Positions 47,385 through 59,042 of a stretch of DNA of 64,000 nt are shown one piece after another. Below the pieces are notes generated by a model. It was not told the origin of the DNA, did not search any database, and worked only from the letters and a program-made list of their open reading frames with translations. Made by a program: the position numbers and the translations under genes. Source of the stretch: Pristionchus mayeri (lineage: Eukaryota; Nematoda; Chromadorea; Rhabditida; Neodiplogasteridae); assembly GCA_036245805.1 (NCBI GenBank), contig BTRK01000001.1, forward strand, positions 8,928,001 through 8,992,000, given 5' to 3'. The stretch's first letter is position 1, and every line of letters starts with the position of its first letter.

Positions 47385-48320
47385 TAAAATTTCAAGCATT
47401 TTTCTAAAAATCCTAAACCTATCATACAATTATTCTACAGTAATTAGAGATACGGTATGATACTTTAAAATAATTGTAAGCTCAGTTTTGGATTTTTAGA
47501 AAATTGTTTGACCCAAGGAACTGGATCTGACCCAAGGAACTGGGTTACGGTAGCTTCTTGGGTACTGTATACACGATTGGGCATGGTACCAGGACTTTTT
47601 AAAAATAAAGTTATTTTGTGATAATCGGGGGTTACGGTAGTGGTATACGGTATCTGGTGGTACTATTGATTGGGTACGGTACCTAGTCTTGACCTACCAT
47701 TGACCTACCGATCGACTTTTGACCATGACCCCCTATTCATAGTTCAAAACTAGGACAATAAATATACTTCCGGATGCCTAGAGCCTAGAGTACGGTAGTT
47801 TCGGAATGATCGAGAAGTGACTTTTTAACACATTTTGGACGATTTCGCAAAAACCTTTTTTTTTATTTCTTTTTAATTTTTTATGTGAATAGCAAGCATG
47901 CTGCTCTAGATAATCGAGAAATAAAAAGTGTATCTACCTACTCTTCTAAATTAATTTAAAAATTTTGAAAAACATTTTTGTTGTTCCATCAAGAATTGAT
48001 GTCCAATGGTTCTAAAATTTGGCACTTATAATCCATGGAATATTCGTGATTTTTTGAGACATTAGTCATTCAAATCGGATCCGAATTGGCAAACTTCGAA
48101 ATTGGGATTCTATGAAACAAGTGTGTCCTATTTTGCGGAGAGTGATCTAGAACACTCCGTATGTGGTACCCGAGCTACGCTCGTCGAATACTACACGTGG
48201 GTACATTTAGGGCGATTTGGATTTTTCGCACTTTGCCAAGGGTATCTACAAATATGCTCACTGAGTCAAAAAGTCTCTCTTATCGAGTTTACATAAAAAT
48301 ACTTGACTTATCAATTGATC

Positions 48321-48788
48321 TTCCAATCGATAATCGATCGGCATCTGCGCCGGTCGGCAAATGGCTGCAGGAAGGGCATCATAGACTACTGCAGTTGTAG
48401 ATTTCGATCATTCTTTTTGGCTTGGTATTTGTGTTTTTGGGTCCTTGAGGGATATCCAAATATGTGAAATGAAAGAGTGACTTTTTTGAAATTTTGAATA
48501 CGTGTCTTTGCACATCTTGTGTTTCAGCCTCGTCATATATTTGGGCTAATTTGAGACTTCCGATTTTCGAGACTTGGCTTCTGTTCAAAAATAAACCGTA
48601 AAAAATGTTTTTGTTAATTTTCGTAATCACTTAACTAATTTAATTTTTCATAATTTATTAATTATATGCGATTTATTAACTATCTACTCTTCCTCCAGAT
48701 TGATCAGATGGCGCAGGAAACGTACTCTGCTAACGTCCTGCCCATGCTAATAAGGAACATCTCCATGTTTGATTTCGAGAGCAAGAAG
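48321..48788 (+). pseudogene. mop-25: Mo25-like N-terminal exon pair (right arm)
   Basis: This is the mirror of 39928-40400. The frameshifted VGKWLQE piece is at about 48321-48381 and the exon QMAQETYSANVLPMLIRNIS is at 48699-48788, followed by a GTGAG donor. Confidence 0.75.
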
Positions 48789-49523
48789 GTGAGATACCTT
48801 ATCGATTACCGTATTCCGAGTGTTGTCATGGGACAGAAAGCGGGGCGCGCTAATAAGCTTTCTGTCTGGATCTCTCAACTTCACATACATTCTCGTGCTG
48901 GGCGATTAGGGAACGTTAAAGAACAAATTAGTAGGAACATCTCATGCGATTGATTTATTGTTTATATTTGTACATTTCTTGTTAGTAAGCTCAGTGCATG
49001 GAGGAATGGAATTTCGAAATATATGTTTCAAAATGAGTTTCACAAGACGTATTAATTATGCCTCTATATTTTTCCCTGGAACACACAATTTGGAATACGC
49101 TTCATCGAATACATTTACTCAATTAATTCATTTCGATGCATTGCAATCGAGAGTGCGAAAAATCTCTCCGCCGCCAGATTGTCTGATCTGACACGCTGTG
49201 ACTTACTCTCTCAATATAGCCTGTTCTCTAACTTCTTCTAACCAGCGAGAAATTCACCATTGCTCATTGCCTAACATTCGCAGTTCTCATTTCGCTTATT
49301 GACTTTGTTACAATCGAATGTATGTATCCATGTTGTTGTTAGACTTTGTCAGAGCCAGTATTTTTAGAAAAATTGAGGACACAATTGAACCGTAGTCGCC
49401 AATAACATTACGGTTTCGAGAAGGGAGTGAAGAATGTTCGACACAGATACCTTCAGTTACTATCTGTTCGGTATTCTATAATAAACAATAAATAAAATAT
49501 AAAATAAATGTAACAAATAAAGT

Positions 49524-49571
49524 CTACCCGATCATTACGTTGATGATGTGCCGGTCCAGCAGCACCTCGCT
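49524..49571 (-). pseudogene. mop-25: Mo25-like scrap SEVLLDRH (right arm)
   Basis: This is the mirror of 39145-39192. It reads SEVLLDRHIINVMIG and then a stop on the minus strand. Confidence 0.55.
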
Positions 49572-50315
49572 GAGCAAATTCAATTAGTTTTAAATTTTGA
49601 CTACGACAGAGATTATGCATTATAGCGCAGAAAATCGAGACGGCTAAGTCAAATCAGCGAAGCGCAGTTTATCATAGTAGTAATATTTTGATGTTTCAAC
49701 TTTTTCTTTTCCAGAAACTCCTATCGCCAAGAAGTTAATATAAGAAGAAAAACGTTTACACCAGATCGTTGATCGTCGTAATATAGCTCTATCCACTCTT
49801 CAGTGAAAGAATTATCACCAAGACAAATCTGTGTAATGATAGTTCAAAAGTAAGATTTGTTTTTATTTCAGAGAGAATGAATATTATTAATTCGAAGTAA
49901 GCGAGTATCATCATGACCGAATAGTGAAGCGCCTCTGCACCTTGCTTCATCAAGGTCACACAGTTCACGGAATTTCATGAGAATCGAGAAAAGAACAGTT
50001 GTCTACCAGATTGGACGAGACTCATATCTTCAAGTAAAAAAATGATGTGTACATGTCTTATAATTAAAAGATTAAAATGAATATTGGCGAAAACAAAATA
50101 TCTAGTACTTGTCTGTTATCACACCATTTCTTAATAGTATTGAACCGATTATTTCCTGACGACTAGTTTTAGAATACACGACAATCACTTAGGCTCTTCA
50201 ACAAAAAATGAAATTACAGCCAATCAATTATGAAAATTTATAGGTTACAGTAGGTCAACGCGGAGTAACGTAAGAGTACGGAAGGGGTACGGTAGATTGG
50301 AGGTACGGTACTCTT

Positions 50316-52003
50316 CTATTCGTCGTCCGAATCCACTGGTTCCTCTTTCTTTCCTCCGTTACTCGCCATCTTTCGCGTCTCCAAAACCTGCTGCAATTGA
50401 CCCCAGATCATCGAACGATTCTGAAAGGAAAGCGAAAGTAAGCAAGTTAAGAGCATATAATTTTTCCCGGTAAATCCGATCTGTTTAATTTTTGGATGAA
50501 TTTACCAGCAGGATCTAAGTACAATTCCACATTATCCTTTTAAAGCGCCGTGAAACAACAATAGTCCAATTACAAATATATTAAAAGCTTTTGAAGCGGA
50601 TTGTGCTGACCAAACAGTTATCGCATTTGTGATGTCCTACGATACCCCTATCGGCTGTGTCTAATCCGCTCCCATATTCATCACTACGTTCCTCTCACCT
50701 GCAGCGTCTGCTGCTCCTGGGGCGAGGGAACGGCAGCGACGCCCGATCTAACACACTCACAGATCTGCTCCAGTCTGAAAAGCACAACGAATATTCTTGC
50801 AATCAATTCAATTTTGCTTTTTTCGATACGTTCTTCCTATTGCTCCTTTCAACATCATGCCCACATAGCAACTCTTTGAAACATGGAACAACTGATGTAT
50901 AAATATCGTTTCTCAATTTCGACCGTTTTCACAACTGCTTTGATTATTTTTCGTGGGTCGCCATAATCTATTGTTGGTTTAGAGTACTAAGAACTATGGA
51001 GAAGCAGTGAACTATCGAAAAGGCGACAAACAAAAATCTCTCCTCACCTCGTCATCAGTTTCTCTACAGCTGCCGCAGCATCGGCGCCGCTCGCAGACCG
51101 ACTGTCTCCGGCTGGAAAAGATAATTAATAATAATTTACCTATTTCATTTTAGGAAATCATAATGAGTGAAACCCTATCTGAGAACATGCAAATGTGCGC
51201 ACAACTACACTGTGCCTCCGAAGAGAATAGAAGGACCATGACGAAGGAAAACAGTCAAGAAATCGATGACAATAAAGTAAATTCCACTCACCATTAGCGT
51301 CATCGACGCACAGCAGTTTCTGCACGAAGTCCCGCAGCACCTCTGGAGATTTGGCTGCAATTTCTCGCCCAATCTCCCAATTTAAATTTCCCACACTTTT
51401 CCGATTGGCATGGGGCAATCGGAAAAAAAATTATTACGTGTAGCGCAAATTCGATTGATCACGGATTAACCAAATGCTAAAATTTTTGAGAGCAATGATT
51501 GACCTGTGACTCTATGCTAATAAGTTAAACCGTTATTTACCAGAATTACTCAATCCCAATCGATACCGTAATCCTACCCTCTCCCTTCTCTCACCATTGC
51601 TGGCGAGTGCGAGTCTCGATGTCGAAATTGAGTAGAAGTAACGTCCGCTTCATCTCCATCAGATGACCCTTAGAGAATACGGTAGGTTACGGTAACTCAC
51701 TGATGTTGTGAAGAAATGAATGCATTACACTAACGGAATGATGCTGAAGAATAAAAAAAAAGAATTCTAAAAAGCCCAATTCCCACCACCACACCCCGAT
51801 AGTTTTCGTTTCAACAAATCATTTTCCCTGGTTGACTGAAACTGTGGCGATATGTACGAGCTTTCTAAGCGTATATACATTATCATCTGCATACCTCGAA
51901 TGGTCGGAATGGGCAGTGGATGGTGAGTTGATACTTGAGAACTCGTAGGATTTCAGGTTCGAGGGCGAGAATTTGAGCAGTGTTCTGCTCTCGAGTACCC
52001 GAT
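50316..52003 (-). pseudogene. cyh-1: Cyclin H-like copy D mirror (right arm)
   Basis: This is the mirror of 36713-38400. The exons are c 51895-52003, fused d/e 51595-51668, f about 51292-51366, g 51048-51111, h 50699-50774 and i 50316-50420. The exon fusion and the open f-to-i frame are the same as in the left arm. Confidence 0.8.
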
Positions 52004-52288
52004 CTGAAGAAATTATCGATTGGTTACAGTAATTGAGATTATTTAAATTATTATGCGTAAGTTATCGTACGTGATGGAAATTTAGGGACGAAAACCGTGC
52101 AATTTCCAAAAATATCACGTTTCGTGGATTATGGTGAATTTTCATTTTTATGACTTTTGCTTTTTTGCTATCATTTTTTCGTAAGCGTTTTCATAAAACG
52201 GATGGGATTTTACCCGGAAATATGGCTAGAAATACAATAAAATCACGTGAAAAAATATGTAATATTAACGAAATATAGTGCCCCCCCT

Positions 52289-52326
52289 GCATGTACATAT
52301 CTTATCCGGGCAACCTGAAGCTGATG
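52289..52326 (+). pseudogene. mop-25: Short Mo25 exon scrap (right arm)
   Basis: This is the mirror of 36390-36427. The plus strand reads YISYPGNLKLM. Confidence 0.6.
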
Positions 52327-52696
52327 CGTTATCCCCCCTCCTATATGCGCTCTGCTAACGCTCCACGTACCGCACAAGAGTTGTTACAGTCTTCCCCGAT
52401 CGGAGTGGGTCTAGTGGATTCAGTCAATTATATTTAGTAATTACATTCTCTGGAATTAGAGCTAGTGATTCATCCAAAGATAAATGACTAGCCTGAAACA
52501 TGCGATTGCATTCCATATCATTACACTATTAGTGAGGTGACCATGTTTTTCTGGTGGTGGCACTCTGCATTTTCCAACTTCTGCAACCAAAATTTAAATG
52601 CAATTTCAGCAACGATGAATTACAATAACAGTTTGGAAATATTAACAATATATATTTTTTAAAAATTGATGTATTAATTAATTACGTCAATGGTAG

Positions 52697-52819
52697 GATC
52701 TGATCACGAAGCTCATGACGATGGTGGCGGAATTCCCACAATACGCGATTGCTGCTTTCGGTGGGGGCGAAGGGATACATAGAGCGAGAATGTCGATGAA
52801 AGATAAAAATCCATCGTAG
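52697..52819 (+). other. Exon-like block of an unidentified gene (right arm)
   Basis: This is the mirror of 35897-36019. The plus strand reads LITKLMTMVAEFPQYAIAAF and continues to a stop. The family is unknown. Confidence 0.3.
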
Positions 52820-53403
52820 GAAGGATATTGAAGTAAAGATACGGGATGAGGCAGTTGAATTTTTTTTTTGGTTCAAATACCATTGAGATCATGTACATTC
52901 TGGTTACGGCAGTGGCTGAAAGGCTGCGTGCGCTTCCCGAATCAGTGAAGCTTCACTCTTCGGCTTAAAAATTATTTTTTTAATAAAAATGTACGGGGCA
53001 AATTCATTGTTCACTGCGAAGGCTTAACGATTCTTGAATCTTCTTGAAGTTACCGGATGAAGACGAAATTGACCCCTTATTTTTTGTCCTCCATCGAATA
53101 GCGGATGGCTGAATTAGTTGAGAATGAATATAAAAAAATGTTAAAAATCAATAATATCGTCTAGGGAAAGCCGGAAATGATCAGCGTAATGCCGCGCTCT
53201 CTCACTTTTGCATATTATCTCGTACACGCGACGAGATCAGGGTAAGATCAGGGTTTCGTCCTCGCTCGGTAACTTTAATGTCAGTTGTTAAGAAACAATA
53301 GGTCCAATAATTTTGGATTGCACTGAAAGCCTAAATGCGCGACGCGTCTTCCGGGTGTGTTAACCGAACCTTTTGCTAGTATGTGTCTAAATATTCATTT
53401 TAA

Positions 53404-54452
53404 GAGAGACATCACGAGAGAATCACCTTCTCCGCGGCGGAAAACACAAAATCATCCTATCCAGATCTACGCTTGGTCTAAGGCATTTCAAATTATTCTC
53501 TTTCAAACTGCGTAGTCAGAATTTTGATAACTGTCGTCATCTTCGAGATTCAGAAGGCCAAACATGGGACATTCACTTTTCAGAGGTCAAATCGGGCCCA
53601 CTTAAATACTCATAATTCCGTTTGCAATAAAGATAGAGACTCATTCTTTACATAGAAAGAAAGCTGAAAACATTCTCTACAACTTTTATGTTGAGCATGT
53701 CATTCCCCGTGCACGCCCCAGTGCAGGGTGGTCGGGTCCACCAAAAATGACCGAATTCTGGAAATCGGAAAAACTGCGCTGAATAACTATGCGCGATTGA
53801 TAGACCCTATGTGTGACTAACTTCACGCCAAAAATTAGCCAAATTGAAGGGGGTAAAAAAAGGGCGTGACTTTTTGTACGGCGACTTCAGAATGGGTCAT
53901 AAACCGAAACACTCCATTACCTCCAACTGGCAGCTTTTGGTCTCAAATTGGTCCATAATCGTCCAAAACAACATTTAAAATTGTTTCCGACCTCAATACA
54001 GTACTTCCATTGGGTCAAAATTACGACCAGACCAGAAAATTGAAAGTCGATTTTCAGATCCTTCTCGACTTGAGAGTTGGGTCCATATGCGCTAAATCAC
54101 TTTCAAATAATGTAGGAATGTCCCTCTAAGCTATTCATAGAAAGGGCGCACCTAGAAATACGAAATTCCACCTGAGGGAACCAAGGACAAGGGCAAAACT
54201 GTACTTTGGGTCTGCATAGTGTTAGCGCCCCGAGTCATGGCTAGAAATGTAGTGCACGATGAGCTAAACATTTCATCTGAAGAAAGTTAGTCTCTATCTT
54301 TTCGCTGAAGCGCGTTATCAAAATTCTGACGACGCAGTTTGAAAGAGCATCATTTGAAATGCCTTCCACCAAGTTTAGATCTGGATAGGATGATTTTGTG
54401 TTTTACCGCCGCGAACCCCCCTCAAATGGGTGATATTCTCGCGATTCCTCTC
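53404..54452. mobile_element. 1.05-kb TTAA element (right arm copy)
   Basis: This is the mirror of 34264-35312, with the same TTAA flanks and inverted ends of about 150 bp. Confidence 0.7.
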
Positions 54453-54729
54453 TTAATATACTTCTGACAAACTCACCAATAATGCTCTGATGAATCAGGG
54501 ATCAGGGCTCTGTCAGTAAACGTATTTTTGCACCATCGCAAACGTTGTAGTGATATACCATTTTCTCAATTCTCGTTATATACCGTTCAACTGTGTGACC
54601 TTGATGAAGCAAGGTGCAGAGGCGCTTCACTGTTCGGTCATTCCGACATCCGCTGGCTTCGAATCAGTTAACGGTGCTCGTGCTCCATAACAATAAAAAT
54701 ACAATTTTCGAACTAAGACATTACTGCAG

Positions 54730-54823
54730 GTACATTTCTAATCCGGACAACATGAAGCTGATGATGAATCTGCTGAAGGAGAAGAGCAAGAACATACAGT
54801 TCGAGGCCTTCCATGTATTCAAC
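54730..54823 (+). pseudogene. mop-25: Mo25-like exon fragment (right arm)
   Basis: This is the mirror of 33893-33986. The plus strand reads [20 protein letters not shown] and then [11 protein letters not shown]. Confidence 0.75.
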
Positions 54824-55595
54824 GTGCAGGAATAGTGTTAACATTAGTTTTCTAGTCCTACGCGAATTACTCAATCATCATGAACATTTGTGCTTCACAA
54901 CCTGCGTAAGTTTGTGGGAGCAAGCCATCAATGATGTGTTGTCGATGCAATATTTCAAAAAATGGATGCTCTCTAAACGTTCATTCAAAGTTCGTGCTTC
55001 ACTCACACCAGAAGAAGTGTTGCATTCATGCCCCGATTAGTTATAATAATAATATTTATGCGGTCCAGGTAGAAACGCGAGTACAAAGAGAAAGATAATG
55101 ACAAGAAATCAATAGATTATTATTATTAATATTGTGATTCACGAACTGACTAAACTCAAACAGGGGAACTGGAATGGTAGTTTCTTACATATATTCTTGC
55201 TGCTCTTGGGAAGAAGCTATGGAGTCTGTAGTTGGATCTTGACGATATGTTATTGAAATTTAGCCCGTGACGTGTTATTACATTTCATTGTTTTTTTAAA
55301 ATTAAAATAACGTTTAATTGTCATATATTATGTTGGGAACGAATATATGCGTACAATATTAGAAGTTCTAAAGATATTGTCTTCAGTTTAATCATTTTTG
55401 CCGCATCGAATTATTGAGAGCTTATCAAATTTCGTGTTTCACAAGGTTCTCATTGTTGCTGGTGGTTCCTTTTTGCAATATTGCTTGGATCGTCAGATGA
55501 AAAAAATCACTTATAAAACCAAAGTCTAGCACTAGTTAATGAACCATTGTTAGTGTGTTCGTGGCGAATCCGAACAAGACATTCTACATTCTACT

Positions 55596-55674
55596 CCGAT
55601 CGCAGACATTCTACTGCGAAATCGGGAGAAACTCGTCGAGTTCCTCGCCGCCTTCCACAAAGATAGGACAGCTA
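55596..55674 (+). pseudogene. mop-25: Mo25-like C-terminal exon fragment (right arm)
   Basis: This is the mirror of 33042-33120. The plus strand reads PIADILLRNREKLVEFLAAF and then HKDRT. Confidence 0.7.
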
Positions 55675-55739
55675 TTTATTATCATTATTTGAATTATTAC
55701 TGTATAAAGAAATATCGTAACATCTGTCTGTCTGTCCGT

Positions 55740-56240
55740 CCAAAATTTTTAACTTGATCTTTGATCTTTGATATCTCTTTCTTCAAATCGCTCTACCTTT
55801 GCTCAAACACGTCCGTGTGACGTCGGACCTTGACCGTTGGCATCCCCATGGCGAGCGCTTTAAAGTTTGATCTTTGATCTTTGTAGTTTGTAGTTTGATC
55901 TTTTTCTTCAAATGGCTCTAACTCGCTTCAAAGTCATCGTAGAAGGTTAGGACCTTGACTGTTGGCATCCCCATGGCGAGCGCTCTTAAAGTTTGATCTT
56001 TGATCATTGTAGTTTGTAGTTTGATCTTTTTCTTCAAATGGCTATAACTCGCTTCAAAGTCATCGTAGAAGGTTAGGACCTTGACCGTTGGCATCCCCAT
56101 GGCGAGCGCTTTTAAAGTTTGATCTTTGATCTTTGTAGTTTGTAGTTTGATCTTTTTCTTCAAATGGCTCTAACTCGCTTCAAAGTCATCGTAGAAGGTT
56201 AGGACCTTGACCGTTGGCATCCCCATGGCGAGCGCTTTTA
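55740..56240 (-). repeat. 126-bp minisatellite, truncated mirror copy
   Basis: About four units are present, against about eight on the left. The array is cut at 56240 inside a unit, which marks the outer end of the right palindrome arm. Confidence 0.88.
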
Positions 56241-56564
56241 CAATATTTCTGGGAATATAATTGCCTGTCGAGATAGATTAGTGCAGCGAGTCTTGCTTCG
56301 CACTATCCATTCTTGTAGGGAAACATCCTGGTCTCTGAGGTTTCGTTGTCTGATCGATGAATAACACTGGAATTGTTTTTTAATCAAAAGTGGTAGTTTT
56401 GCAGTTGCACTATTAGATTATCAGTTGAGAGATCGTGATCGTGTAATTACTTTGCCACATGCTCTCATACTGATTATTATTAATCAGCCATTAACTGAGG
56501 GTTCTATTTTTGAATGCATGGTAGTAAAATGTTAAAAAAAACAATTATTTTACAACTCCCGTTG

Positions 56565-56655
56565 ACAGGTACGAATGCGCTAATGCTGAGGGAATGCATC
56601 TGGTGCGTGCATTCAGATAAACTTATTCTGTTATTCTTGTATTCCCATATTGATC
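56565..56655 (+). pseudogene. mop-25: Possible Mo25 exon fragment (MLRECI region)
   Basis: After TTGACAG, a possible acceptor, the plus strand reads TNALMLRECIWCVHSDKLIL and then LFLYS. This resembles the Mo25 segment with MLRECIRHE, the AKIIL motif and the following S-H/E-F region. If so, it is the only trace in the window of the middle Mo25 exon, and it lies on the opposite strand to the nearby Mo25 pieces. The 109-codon open frame that contains it has no other recognisable part. Confidence 0.45.
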
Positions 56656-57190
56656 TTGTTTATTTTGATGGATACTTCTCTCGCAACAGAGACTGTTGCC
56701 AGAGATTCGCATGGGGATATGAGAAGTGCGTCAAATGTGCTTGCCCCATTAGACGAGGGCATCTAGGTATACTTTGTTCTCGAGTACGTCGAGACGCCCT
56801 CACAAATAAAAAAAATACACAAAAATACACAATACACAAATAAAAATAATGAATCAATAAAAGAGGCAACTAATTTGTTCTATAACGCAATCTAATAAAC
56901 CATAGCGAAAAAGTACGTGCTGTTGAGAGTCAGGTCATAAAATAATTAGTTCATTAATCTGACCCAGCGCATGTGTCAGACTATGGTAGTCGATAGGGTA
57001 TGATCTCACCCTGTTGACCTCGACGTCGAACTAGGACAGATTCTTGATGATCATGAGCAGGACGTTAGCCGAGTACGTGTCCTGCGTTAGTTGAGCAACC
57101 TGGAAGAGGAGAAATAAATAAATAATTAATTAATGAGAAAAAATATGAATTCATGAGGTGATTACAAAAGAGATCAACAGATTTGTTGTC

Positions 57191-58350
57191 TATATCACGC
57201 CATTCACCTAAGAATCGAGCTGATTTCCCCATTTCTCGGATTTTGCCAAAAAGTTGTATCTGATATTTTTTTGAGGAATGAGTAGGCCCATCTATATCAG
57301 AAAGATCCTGAGAATTGCATGTGCATATCATAATTCTGAATGTCCTGGTACCGGGTCGTCGGTTCTGGTACTCACCTTTAACTATAATTATCTCGATTAC
57401 CTTGCAATTTTGGTGGAAATTGTCGTCTGAGTGACCCCCACTAATTTTTCGAGCTATATCGACGTATACAAACTAGAACTCATGAAAATCACTTTGAACA
57501 GTGCTATATTCAAAGTAGATTTTCTCAAAAATTTAGGTGAAAGCGCAGCTGAAATTTCAGGGTCGTAAAGTACGCACCGAGAGCTTTAAAATGAGGGGCT
57601 TGCGGTCTCTGAACGAGGACCAGAAATACCTTTCCGGCCCCTTTGAAGTTCCGAGTCGATTTGAAGTCATTTTATTCGACACAAACCGCGCGACTTTTCA
57701 GGCGCGTCGTGGAATGAAAGGATAATTCAATTTCCCGACTGTGTTTCAGAGGTAAAATAAATAGAAATTTCATTAATTTCTAATTGATTAGTATTTCCGT
57801 AATTGCTGAAACATCTCTGAACGACGACATCATCCTTTCATTCTACGAAGCGCCTGAAAAGTCGTGCGGTCTACGTCGAATAAAATGACTTCAAATCGAC
57901 TCGGAACTTCAAAGGGGCCGGAAAGATCTGTCTGGTCCTCGTTCAGAGACCGCAAGCCCTCATTTTAAAGCTCTCGGTGCGTACTTTACGTGAAATTTCA
58001 GCTGCGCTTTCACTTAAATTTTCGAGAAAATCTACCTTGAATATAGCACTGTTCAAAGTGATTTTCATGAGTTCTAGTTTGTACATATCGATAGAGCTCG
58101 AAAAATTAGTGGGGGTCACTGAGACGATAATTTCCACCAAAATTGCAAGGTAATCGAGATAATTATAGTTAAAGGTGAGTACCAGAACCGACGACCCGGT
58201 ACCAGGACATTCAGAATTATGATATGCACATGAATAATTCGGACGTTTGTTTAGGGACACCAGACGAGCAGAAAACCGAAGAAAGCTCTATGTGGCTAAT
58301 TTCTCCAAATCCGGCATTTAGATCAATTCTTAGGTGAATGGCGTGATATA
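57191..58350. mobile_element. 1.16-kb full-length hairpin element in a Mo25 intron
   Basis: The ends are TATCACGCCATTCACCTAAG and its complement CTTAGGTGAATGGCGTGATA, with TA on both sides. Halves pair throughout: 'CTGGTACCGGGTCGTCGG' near 57345 with its complement near 58190, and 'AACTTCAAAGGGGCCGGAAA' near 57905 with its complement near 57640. The matching intron of the palindrome copies (40018-40334) is short and lacks it. TA flanks suggest a Tc1/mariner-like mechanism (inference). Confidence 0.7.
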
Positions 58351-58689
58351 GTCACCGTCACTATCAGTTGAAAATTAACCCAAATATATGACGAGGCTGA
58401 AACACAAGATGAGCAACGACACTTATTCAGGTTTCACGCAGCACACATTTTGTCCTTCACATATTGTAGAAATCTCCCTACGGCCTAACAAAACACCGAG
58501 TCAAAAATAAAGGTAAGGATTCATCCCGTATTCGAGACTGGGCTCGCGGGAGCATACTGCTAGTCCAGTGTCAATTCGGGCGGATTCAGTCTGGAGTGCC
58601 CACCTTTCGCCAGACCTATTTACCTGCGTGATCTAGTCACGACTACCAATTCCCCATCCCCATTGGGTAGGCGCATTGATGGGGCGGAG

Positions 58690-58768
58690 ACGGTGTCACG
58701 ACCGGGAATCGACCCCGGGTGGGAGAGAATGGGGAGGAGCGCCATAGACCACTACACCACTTCGTCTC
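58690..58768 (-). other. tRNA-like sequence (possible tRNA-derived SINE remnant)
   Basis: The minus strand contains GTGGTGTAGTGGTC, an A-box-like block. About 30 bases later comes CCGGGGTCGATTCCCGG, a B-box-like block in a perfect 5-bp stem with a 7-base loop. The D stem does not pair well, and the 3' side does not give a clean acceptor stem with the 5' side at normal distance. I therefore do not call a functional tRNA. It could be an old tRNA pseudogene or the head of a SINE. Confidence 0.4.
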
Positions 58769-59042
58769 GGAGTCAAACATATTGCTCGAAATCTACCAAT
58801 CTAACTCTACCGTAATACAAGGATACCGTACACCTAATCGGAGCGGTTCCTGTCCCTCCAGGACGTAGATGATGCCCTTCACCTCCTGCAGCCAATTACC
58901 GACATGCGCAGATGTCGATTGATTATCGAACGCATTGATTATCTCCCACAAACTTACGCAGGTTGTGAAGCACAAACGTTCATGGGGAGCAAGCCTTTCA
59001 GAAATGACAAATCGAATAGTTTTCAAAAACTATATCACCCAC

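Larger units (their letters stand above)
45007..56240 (-). repeat. Right arm of giant inverted repeat (11,234 bp)
   Basis: This is the reverse complement of 32476-43709. The outer end (56240) stops inside a minisatellite unit right after 'GCGCTTTTA', where 'CAATATTTCTGGG' follows. On the left side the array continues for further units. Contents mirror the left arm, and for x in the left arm the mate is 88716 minus x. Confidence 0.95.
57010..58930 (-). pseudogene. mop-25: Mo25-like pseudogene, right copy (N-terminal half)
   Basis: Exon 58834 to about 58930 reads STSAHVGNWLQEVKGIIYVL and then EGQEP, the helix before the first conserved Mo25 repeat. Exon 57010-57099 (CAG acceptor, GTGAG donor, 90 nt as in the palindrome copies) reads VAQLTQDTYSANVLLMIIKN, then LS, an in-frame TAG, and FDVEVNR. 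The TAG replaces the codon before FD, which makes the copy a pseudogene. The intron between the two exons has been enlarged by a hairpin element (57191-58350) and by a tRNA-like piece (58690-58768). Confidence 0.75.

Noticed and set aside
58690..58768. Functional tRNA gene
   Set aside because: The D stem and acceptor stem do not pair properly; only the A-box-like and B-box-like parts are convincing.
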